IMG/VR virus record: IMGVR_UViG_3300022924_000016
Location: 62,001 to 126,000 of that record
DNA from: a virus
Direction: 5' to 3' (one strand)
DNA length: 64,000 nucleotides
Shown piece by piece: positions 17,943-26,800 of this stretch. Under the pieces are notes generated by a model. The model was not told the DNA's origin. It saw only the letters and a list, made by a program, of their open reading frames with translations, and ran no database searches. Made by a program: the position numbers and the translations under genes. The first letter of the stretch is position 1; each line of letters starts with the position of its first letter.

Positions 17943-20900
17943 GCTTCGATAATTTAAAAAAATTCCTTACATTACCAAAAATGCAATTTGGCGGAGGATT
18001 TGATCCAAATAATCCTATGTCAAGATATGATTATACTTCACCATTTCAATTTCCGCAAAGCCAGCAAAATCCGAATTCGGGAATGTCAGTCTATAGTGGG
18101 TATAATCCCGATTTGCAATATCAGCAGGCAAATCCTTATTATGGGATGAGTGTGAATAGCGGATATGCACCAGCCCAAGCTCCCGCACCTGACATAAACT
18201 GGCTTTCGGATTTGACTAAAACCATGAGTCAAAATATCCAATCCGCACAAAACCCAGTAACTCCAATAGCACAAAATACATCAACAGTCCAGACACCCCC
18301 ACTGACGGCATATGATGATGGGTCAGCTCCTCAGCTAGGGGCAATCAGTTCAAATTATAAATCACCCCAAACAAACATATCGAATTTGAATACCCAAGGA
18401 GGTTACCAATTTAATACTTCGGGTAATAACGTAACAGCAGGGCAAGCTTTAGACGCACAAACAAATTATAATAAACAACAGGCAGAACAACCTCTCAAGT
18501 TATTCAATCCGTTTGGAGGAGTAGATGTATCAGCAGCATTACAATACGGTTTCTATAACGCTGGACAAGGGAACGGAGGTCAAGCCACACTAGGTTTTGG
18601 AAAAGGACTATTAGGCTTAGCTAGGCAGGGATTTAGTGCATACGGAGCAGGGAAGGAACAGAGAAACCTTATGAATCAGCAGAATAATCAACCTATTTAC
18701 AACTCAACACCTCTAGAAAAAGGGGGATTTGTAGATTATATGCAAAAAGGAGGGTCGGTAAGTGTAGGGAAGTTTCTAAGTGGTAAATATATTACTGACT
18801 CATCGGATCAAAATGTTGAAATAGAAAAAAATGAATTTGTGTTGAATGCAAAAGATGGCCAAGTACAAAAAGCTATCGGAGAAACTCACGAAAAAGGAGG
18901 AATTAAAACTAATCTGCCCGAAGGTTCGCAAGTTTTATCAGACCATACAAAAATCGGTGCAAAAAATGCTAAAGAGTTATCTAAAGAATTAGATATTAAA
19001 GTGAAGGCTAAAAATACTTTTGCAGATGTTTTAGACAAATATTCAAAGAAAATTGGCGTAGAAAAAAATATAGAAGAGGGAGAAAAATTAGTAAACCAAA
19101 CAGAAGAAACTCTAAAACTTGAAGAAACAGACACTAAACAAATAAATTTAGATTTCATTCAACAAGAAACAGCTAGAATAGAACAAGAAAAAGAAGAATT
19201 GAACACGCAACAACAAGAAGCTTTTAAGACAATTTTCGATAAGCAGGAATCTCAGAAAGGGAACTTTTTACAGGAGGGAGGAGAAACTGTAGCGACAGCT
19301 ACTCAGGAAGAAGAAATAAATCCAAATGATATAGTAGTCCAAGTTCAGCAAGCAGTTGCTCAGGGAGCACCTATTGAAGAAATAGTGAACAATCTTTTGT
19401 CGATGGGATACTCAGAAGACGAAGCATCTCAAATCATACAAGCTTCACAATCAGAACAGCAACCTCAGATGCAAGAGGGAGGCGTAGCAGGAGAGCCAGG
19501 AGCAAGAATAGGTGACTTTTTAAAATCTGCTAATTTAATAGCACAATCAAAAGGGGTAGAGCCTCCAAAACTTGATTTAGAGAAAGGAGATATCACAAAA
19601 AATTGGACAGAGCTTCAAAATTGGTTTGTAAAAAACGCGCCAGAAGAAGTAATAAGCTACTTTGACGAGCAACCTATTACTAACAAAGGTATGGAAATAC
19701 TTTTAAAGAATAATAAGACAGCTCTTAAAAACTTAGGTATTGACACCAATAGAAAACCTAACAGTTTTAGCCTAGAAGAAAAAAGAGCAATCCAAGAAGC
19801 TATTCCTTTAGATGATAAATTTATTTTAGATCAATTTGCAGACGGTAAAGTAGACTACAGATTTCCACAAGTAAGTGCGAATTCACTTTCTTCAATCACT
19901 CCTCAAAATCAAGCAATAAACGCTTCTATGGTTTCGCCAAGTGGTAATGGATTTCAAGAGCAAGAAATGACTGCTCAAGCTACTGATAATAATACTCAAC
20001 AGAATTCCGCGCAGAGAGGAAGAAATGTAATCCCGATGTTACCTGTCCTTGAAGGACTTACCCCTAGTGCCGCGCTTATTCCAAGAGCAGACCAAGTAAG
20101 ATTCAATAGGCTAGAACCTACTTTAAGAACACCAGAGGCTTCAATAGCCGCAATAAATAATCAGACTAATTTTGTAAACCAGCAGGCATTTCAGTCAAAT
20201 CCAAATCTTGCACCTTTCTTAACGGCAACAAATTTAGGAACAACACAACAGTCTGTAAATAAAGCAATAGCAGAAACAGACGCTTATAATGCCGAGGCAG
20301 TTAATAGAGCCAATACTTACAATGCAAATGTAGGCGATAAAGAACAGTTGATGAATATAAATCTCGGTCAAAACTATGAGCAAAGGTTATTCAAGACTAT
20401 TGATAATCAAGAGCAGGCTTGGAGCAGATATCTGGTAAACAAGCAATTGCAAAACAAGCAGAATTGGATGGACGTAAATAATTTGAATTTGACAAATGCA
20501 ATGACGCCTAATTATCAAACTGACGGATCAAATGTGTATTTTTCAAATCCAAGAGATTATTCAACTAGAAGTGAACAGGACATACAGTTTGATAATTGGT
20601 ATAGAAATGCAACACCACAAGAACAGATAGCGTACAGAAATAGCGTAATTTCTAAAAAACAAGATGGTGGGTATATTTATGAGTTTGAAGATGGTGCTCA
20701 GCCTATGACTGACCAGCAAGCTAGAGAAGTGGCACAAGCAACAGGTTTCACAGAAGATTTTGCAAGAGAGTATTTCAGACAGCAAGGGGCAAATCAAACA
20801 CCTCAATATCAGCAAGCTCCTCAAAGACCAAGAGTCAATCTTGAGACGGATATGATTGCAGATATAACTTCGGGAACTAATAGATATACACCTAATGGTG

Positions 20901-21091
20901 GAGTTATCGTAGGAGACTATAAAAAAGTATGGCTCAATAACAGACCTGAGACTTTCACAGCAAGAACCCAGCCACAGGAGGGAAGGGATTTTACATACCT
21001 TTCACCGCAAGATTTTGTTAAATTTCAGCAAAGTCAGAATTACAAGCAGTATAAGTCTGGATACAAGACTTCAAACATAGCTTCTCGATAA
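17939..21091 (+). CDS. Large Gln-rich virion (cargo-type) protein (1050 aa)
   Basis: Low-complexity N-terminus with two GMSVxSGY repeats. About residues 268-345 contain a module common in Bacteroidota phage virion proteins (GKFLSGKYI, IEKNEFVLNAKDG, HEKGGIKTNLPEGSQVLSDH), then a coiled coil (about 345-430). A glycine-pair motif recurs: MQFGGG (15), MQKGGS (268), LQEGGE (444), MQEGGV (511), KQDGGY (907). A UBA-like sequence, IVNNLLSMGYSEDEASQII, is at about 482-500. Likely a capsid-internal, ejected protein. Function unknown. The operon may end here, since a hairpin follows. Confidence 0.6.
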   Translation: MSFDNLKKFLTLPKMQFGGGFDPNNPMSRYDYTSPFQFPQSQQNPNSGMSVYSGYNPDLQYQQANPYYGMSVNSGYAPAQAPAPDINWLSDLTKTMSQNIQSAQNPVTPIAQNTSTVQTPPLTAYDDGSAPQLGAISSNYKSPQTNISNLNTQGGYQFNTSGNNVTAGQALDAQTNYNKQQAEQPLKLFNPFGGVDVSAALQYGFYNAGQGNGGQATLGFGKGLLGLARQGFSAYGAGKEQRNLMNQQNNQPIYNSTPLEKGGFVDYMQKGGSVSVGKFLSGKYITDSSDQNVEIEKNEFVLNAKDGQVQKAIGETHEKGGIKTNLPEGSQVLSDHTKIGAKNAKELSKELDIKVKAKNTFADVLDKYSKKIGVEKNIEEGEKLVNQTEETLKLEETDTKQINLDFIQQETARIEQEKEELNTQQQEAFKTIFDKQESQKGNFLQEGGETVATATQEEEINPNDIVVQVQQAVAQGAPIEEIVNNLLSMGYSEDEASQIIQASQSEQQPQMQEGGVAGEPGARIGDFLKSANLIAQSKGVEPPKLDLEKGDITKNWTELQNWFVKNAPEEVISYFDEQPITNKGMEILLKNNKTALKNLGIDTNRKPNSFSLEEKRAIQEAIPLDDKFILDQFADGKVDYRFPQVSANSLSSITPQNQAINASMVSPSGNGFQEQEMTAQATDNNTQQNSAQRGRNVIPMLPVLEGLTPSAALIPRADQVRFNRLEPTLRTPEASIAAINNQTNFVNQQAFQSNPNLAPFLTATNLGTTQQSVNKAIAETDAYNAEAVNRANTYNANVGDKEQLMNINLGQNYEQRLFKTIDNQEQAWSRYLVNKQLQNKQNWMDVNNLNLTNAMTPNYQTDGSNVYFSNPRDYSTRSEQDIQFDNWYRNATPQEQIAYRNSVISKKQDGGYIYEFEDGAQPMTDQQAREVAQATGFTEDFAREYFRQQGANQTPQYQQAPQRPRVNLETDMIADITSGTNRYTPNGGVIVGDYKKVWLNNRPETFTARTQPQEGRDFTYLSPQDFVKFQQSQNYKQYKSGYKTSNIASR

Positions 21092-21131
21092 ATTTTCAAT
21101 TAACGAATTTGTATAACTCAAATTAAATCAT

Positions 21132-21139
21132 TAAATTTG
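21132..21139 (+). promoter_or_regulatory. Promoter -7 box TAAATTTG upstream of 882-aa gene
   Basis: TAAATTTG at 21132-21139 matches TAnnTTTG. It is 39 bases before the ATG at 21179 and its last bases overlap the 5' arm of the terminator hairpin. Transcripts from it would begin inside the stem, so they would escape termination. Confidence 0.55.
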
Positions 21140-21169
21140 CCTGCTTTACATCAAGAAGTGGGCATTTTT
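21138..21169 (+). terminator. Terminator overlapping a promoter
   Basis: GCCTGCTT (21139-21146) pairs with AAGTGGGC (21156-21163), including two G-U pairs, around a 9-base loop. An outer T-A pair and TTTTT (21165-21169) follow. It probably stops or reduces read-through from the gene ending at 21091. Confidence 0.65.
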
Positions 21170-21178
21170 ATTTAAAAT

Positions 21179-23827
21179 ATGGCAAACTATACTTCCAAGG
21201 ACATAACCCTAGCTCCCGTAACAACGAGCATTAATCTGCCTCTGATACAGCAAGTATTGCAGGTAAAACAGGGTACGTACAATCAGGCGGATGCACAAGT
21301 CCAAGCAGGATTATCTTCTCTTGAAAACTTAAAACTTTTAAGACCGCAAGACACAGAATACCTAAACTCTAAGATTAGAGGTATGACGGCTTCTTTGGAT
21401 AATATGCAGGATAAGGATTTATCTAATCCAAATGTAGCTTCAAATTTCTATTCCACTATAAAATCAGTAGCGAGAGACCCATTTGTAGTAGAGGCCGCAT
21501 CAAATACAGTGAAGTATCAACAGTTTCAAGCACAGATGCAAGACATACAGAAGAAAAATCCTGATAAGTTCCATCAGATAAACTATCAGTTTGCTTTAGA
21601 TAAGGCAGGATTAAACCAGTATATGGAAGGAGCTACAAACTCTTTGGGCAGTTTCTCTTATCATAATTATTCCGATTATAATAAAAATCTTTTGGATAGG
21701 ATGAAGACTTTGAAAGATGTCAGAGGCGACAGGGAAGTCCAAATACAAGGAAATGGAGTAAATGGCTATCCTGAAGGAACACTGATAACTAAAAAATTAA
21801 GTGGTTTAACACCTCAAGAAATTGTAGATTATGTTCCAGGCATGATGACTTCAGAAGATGATATGCAGATGAGGATAGAGGGTTGGTGGACAGGTAAGCA
21901 AAATCCGCAACAACTAGACTCAGAATTTTCGCAATACACGGAAAATAAAAAAGAACAGCTTGATTCAAGTATAAATCTATTAGAGACTAAGGTAAATAAT
22001 AAGCAGAATACGGAAGAAGAAAGAGAAACAGCCAGACAGCAATTAAGGGCTTTCAGAGCGGAAAAAGAGAATTTCTTGAAAAATAGCGCAACGGCAACTT
22101 TAGAAGAGAAGGGATATTTTGTCAAAAAGAATGATTATGTAAAAGCATTGGCAACAAGTGCAGGAGCATCTGAGAGTGTAAGTATATCCGAAGACAAAGC
22201 TTACTTTGCACGTCAAAATCTACAGTTAAAAACAGAAGAGCTAGATATAAAAAGAGCAGAGTTAGCACTAAAACAACAAAAAGCTGGAACTACAGGAGGT
22301 CTCTATGGCATGGAAGGTATTAGTGAATCGCCACTCACAGCAGAAACAGCCCCTAATATTGACCCGATAGAACAAGTTACAGAAAACTATAAATTAACAC
22401 AAGGACAGCTTACAGAAAATATCTTAGATATATACAAATCTAACGCTACAGCAAGTGAAATAAAAGACCAATACTCGGCATCTATGAATGCTATGGGATA
22501 CACGCCAGAGGGGAACTTGTTAAATGCAAATAAACAGCCAACTATAGATAAGGCAACGGCTATGTCTAAAGCTTTTGAAGACTCAAAAATGTATTTATCT
22601 AATCCTGATAAAGCAGCGGAGATTGTAAGATTGAAAACATTAGCTGATAATTCAGCCTTAGATTATAATAACACTATAGGCTCCGCTTCCAAAGAACTTT
22701 TTAACAGTGCTCCCCAAAAATACATTAGTGAATTTGTTGAAAAAATAAAAGCTTTGGAGATGGAAGATGACGGATTTATAACAGGATTATTCGGTATTGG
22801 AGGAGGTTCGGAAAGAGTACAGAATTTAACAGCTGAAGCAAGAAAGTTCATAAATGAAGTAGGGGGAGAGAGAAATTTAAAGAGTATAGGAAGCAATAAT
22901 GCGAGACTAGAAAAATTTAGAGACCTTTATGGTAAACTTTCGCAAGAAAAAGAATATAATCTGAATTTTAGATTAGGGAATATGACGTTCGCTAGAGATG
23001 TGGAGGCAAAAGCAGGAGAACTTCTTAAATCTACAGGAGTGATGACTTCTTATGGAAGTGCCAATCAAGCAACTCTTAGTAATGAAAGTCAAAATCAAAG
23101 ACTTATATCAATGATTCCTACAACGGAAGAGAGTAGACCATTTGACCCAAAGAAAAAAATAACAGTATATCAAAGAATTGTAGATGGAAGCCCTTCATTT
23201 GTAGTAGAGCAAAATGTCGGTTTTAATGAGAAAATGGGACAGATTAAAAAAGCAACAGCTGTACTGACTCCTAAAATGGCAGGATATGAATTCCTAAGAC
23301 AAAGCTTAGATATGAATGAATCTTCAAGAGGACTCAGTGCAGAAGTAGCAAAAGAAAAAATAAGTATTGCGAAAAATCCAGCATATATAAAAGATGACGG
23401 AAAGTACGCACCTAAAATTGCAGATTACCTGTTAAAAAACACTCCTCCTAACTATATAGGAAAAGCATTTTTCGCAAACCCAGCAAATTATTTGACTAAA
23501 ACTAATACGGAAGAGGCTTATTCAAATGTTTTAAGGAATAACTTTACTCCCGAACAAATACAGCAAGTTACAGAGCATATTTCAAGCCGTCTATCCCAAT
23601 ATAAAATTGATCTAGAACCCTTGGATGGAGAATGGTATATGTCTCTGGAAGATAAAGAAACAGGTGCAGATTATAGAGGTGGAAAATTAGGACAGAAAAA
23701 TTTAGAAACTCAATTTTTAAACATTGCTCAAAATTATCCTCATACAATAGTCTTAGACTTCTTTTTAAGAGACCTAGCTACAAACAATAAAAATGCATTT
23801 AATAGAATTATGAATAATGGCAGATAA
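21179..23827 (+). CDS. Large virion (cargo-type) protein, 882 aa
   Basis: Starts MANYTSKDITLAPVTTSINL, a short N-terminus typical of internal virion proteins of uncultured Bacteroidota phages. It is mostly helical with several coiled-coil runs (about residues 255-310 and 345-370). No membrane segment or enzyme motif was identified. It has its own promoter and terminator-type hairpin upstream and overlaps the next gene by 11 bases. Inferred to be packaged and possibly ejected with DNA. Confidence 0.55.
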   Translation: MANYTSKDITLAPVTTSINLPLIQQVLQVKQGTYNQADAQVQAGLSSLENLKLLRPQDTEYLNSKIRGMTASLDNMQDKDLSNPNVASNFYSTIKSVARDPFVVEAASNTVKYQQFQAQMQDIQKKNPDKFHQINYQFALDKAGLNQYMEGATNSLGSFSYHNYSDYNKNLLDRMKTLKDVRGDREVQIQGNGVNGYPEGTLITKKLSGLTPQEIVDYVPGMMTSEDDMQMRIEGWWTGKQNPQQLDSEFSQYTENKKEQLDSSINLLETKVNNKQNTEEERETARQQLRAFRAEKENFLKNSATATLEEKGYFVKKNDYVKALATSAGASESVSISEDKAYFARQNLQLKTEELDIKRAELALKQQKAGTTGGLYGMEGISESPLTAETAPNIDPIEQVTENYKLTQGQLTENILDIYKSNATASEIKDQYSASMNAMGYTPEGNLLNANKQPTIDKATAMSKAFEDSKMYLSNPDKAAEIVRLKTLADNSALDYNNTIGSASKELFNSAPQKYISEFVEKIKALEMEDDGFITGLFGIGGGSERVQNLTAEARKFINEVGGERNLKSIGSNNARLEKFRDLYGKLSQEKEYNLNFRLGNMTFARDVEAKAGELLKSTGVMTSYGSANQATLSNESQNQRLISMIPTTEESRPFDPKKKITVYQRIVDGSPSFVVEQNVGFNEKMGQIKKATAVLTPKMAGYEFLRQSLDMNESSRGLSAEVAKEKISIAKNPAYIKDDGKYAPKIADYLLKNTPPNYIGKAFFANPANYLTKTNTEEAYSNVLRNNFTPEQIQQVTEHISSRLSQYKIDLEPLDGEWYMSLEDKETGADYRGGKLGQKNLETQFLNIAQNYPHTIVLDFFLRDLATNNKNAFNRIMNNGR

Positions 23828-26800
23828 CAACTTAAATGCGCTTATAGATAATAAAACTATTTCGCCAGAACTTCAGGCAGTTGAACAGGATATTAGAACT
23901 AGAGCAAGTACTCCTCAAATAGACCCTTCTAAAACTAACGGAATTATAAGCAATATTAAAACCGATAATGACTATTTTTACAAGGCTCCTATTAACAGTC
24001 CTCAAAAGATAGCATTAGAGTCGAAAAATTACAATATAAATGATGCTTATGCTCAACTTAATGATGGTACCTACATAGCAAAATATGATACTTATAAAGA
24101 AGGAGCAAACAATAATGAGATTCATGCACAAAATCAAGGAACAGGAGAAAAGTGGCTTAATGGCTTAGCTAAATTTGGAGGCAAAACTCTAAACGCAGTT
24201 ATAGGCGGAACAGCAGGAGTTGTTTATGGAGCAGGGGCGGGAATAGCAGATTGGAAATTTGACTCTGTTTACGATAATAATTTTTCAAACTGGCTAGGAG
24301 ATTTAGATACCAAAATGAACTACAATCTTCCTAACTACTACACGCAACAGGAAACACAAAAAGGATTGGGAGGACAATTATTCACTTCTAATTTTTGGGC
24401 GGATAAAGTTCTAGGAGGATTGTCTTTTACAGCAGGAGCAATTGTATCAGAGGGTATATGGGCTTATGCAACAGGAGGAACTTCTCTAGCAACCACTACC
24501 GCAAGATGGTCTACAAGAACAGCGGGTATGGCAAGAATAGCTAGCGGGACTTCAAAGTTTTCAAGACTTTTAAAAAATTCACTCACAGTAGGAGAGGATG
24601 TAGCAAGAGTAGGTACGGGATTGGTAGATGATTCTATAAACGTGGGAAGAGCCGTAGCTTTTGGTAAGGCGGGAGATGCTTTAAACACTTTAAGATTTAC
24701 AATGACTTCGGCAGGATATGAAGCCTCCGTTGAAGCCTTGCAGTATAAAAAAGAACAAGAGGAAAACTTTTATAGAAATTTTCAAGAAAAAAACGGAAGA
24801 CAGCCCGATCAAGAAGAGATAACAGCTTTTCAAGAAAATCTAAGTTCCTCTGCAAATGCAGTTTTTGGAGTGAATATGGCTTTGGTGGGAAGTTCTAATT
24901 TGGTAACTCTAGGAAGAGTATTCAATCTAAAATCACCTGTAAAAACAGGTTTTGGAGAGATGTACAACAGAGCCTTGTATGGAATAGGAAAAGCAACGCC
25001 TTCAAGACTCCAATCCATTAATAGAAGAATATTACCCTTTGTTCAAAATGCAGTAACTGAGGGACTTTATGAAGAAGGTGGTCAATCGATTACTTCAGCT
25101 ACGGCAGGAAAATGGCTAGAACATGCTTACGATACAAACAACACAAAAGACTCTTTTGATTTAGCAGGGGCTTTATATGAAAACATTTCTCACCAATATG
25201 GTTCAAAAGAAGGATGGGTTGAGAATGGAGTAGGTATAATCATTGGTCTTTTAGGAGAGGCTGGGACAGGAAATACAAGAGGAGGAATAAGCAGGCAAGT
25301 TCAAGAATTTGAGAACCGTTCAAAATTAAATGAAACTTATACTTCAAAAGCATTATCGGAGCATTTCTTGATGATGAACCGTATTAACGGGTTTAATAAA
25401 CAATCAGAAGATGCGCAAAAAAGAGGCAATCTTACAGAAGCTAGAATAGCACAAGACGGAGTAATATTTTCACTTTTAAACAATCGTTACCAATTAGGAG
25501 ATTCTGTTTCAGATGTAGGCTTAGATATTGAAAAAGCTTTGGGAACAGTTACGCAAGACCAGCTAACAGAAATGGGAGTAGAAACTGATTTAGACACTTG
25601 GAAACAAGAACAGTCAACAGCGTTCTCAGAAGTTGCAAAATCTTTCAAAAAGAACAGACAGTTTGCAGAATATATAATAGGAAGAAATCCTGTTGCGGGA
25701 ATACAGGAATTAGAGTCAGTTAACCAACTCAATGGAATTACGGACGAAAATGGAAACTCTCGAATAAATAATCAAGAAGCTCTTATACAAAGTCTAGCTT
25801 TTACAATGATGGGTGGTCAAAGATCGCATACCACCATGAAGGAAGCTGTTCAAGAGATGTCTGAGATTTTAGATTATGAAAAAGTAAAGGCTTTAGATAC
25901 AATATCTAGCTTAGAAACAGTAACTCAAGAAAAAAGAAATCAAGTAAATATTGCTATAAACAGAAGCAATTCTTTAGAGGAGCAAAGAGGAAGACTTGTA
26001 GAACAGTTAAGAAATATTCAGGAAACCACGCAAGGGGATACTGACACAGGAACTAAAGTTTTGAGGTTATCTGACAGGCTTGCAAAACTTACAAACCTGA
26101 TTGATTCTAATAATACAGAATTACAGCAACTTGCAGATGAAGTAAATCTAAATAACAAAACTTTAGAACAGACCACAGGCGTAAACCTAAATCAAGGTTT
26201 AGATATTCAGAGTATCAGTGTAGAGGACTTAAAAAACCTTGATTCAAATATCAAAAATTTAGGGTCTGTAATGGATGCTATAAAAGCTTCTAATCCTGAA
26301 AATTCTGCCAGACTTGAAGCAATTTTAGAAGAGTACAAGAACTCTAGAAAAACATTTGGAGCTTATCAGTCAACTGTATTAGCTTTCAGGGATGGAAAAG
26401 TAAACATTGATAACATCAATACTTTAGTTGGGCGCAAAGTCTTAAAAAAGAACAAAAACTTAGATTCGGCAACAAAAGAGTGGCTGTCAGAAATTTTAGG
26501 AAATTACTCAAAACAAGCTGTAGACGCTTTAGATGAGTTAACTAAAATTAACAACAGAACCACTGTTATTTCAAACGAGTCTATAGTAGATAAGAGAAGA
26601 AGAGGTGATACTTTATCAGAAGAGGAACAAACGTACTACAACGAAAATAAGACGGAGATAGATACTTTTATGAAAAGAGAGCCTATACTTCCAGTTGTAC
26701 CCTTACCAACAGCTAAAACTAAACTTCAATACCTGAGAGAAAGACTTGCTAATTTAGTTTCTAGGTCTAATAACTCCTTGACTTTTATTGGGACTTCAAC

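Noticed and set aside
24464-25732. Several minus-strand reading frames within the cargo genes
   Set aside because: They are shadows of well-supported + strand genes; no minus-strand protein resembled a known family and none has a promoter.
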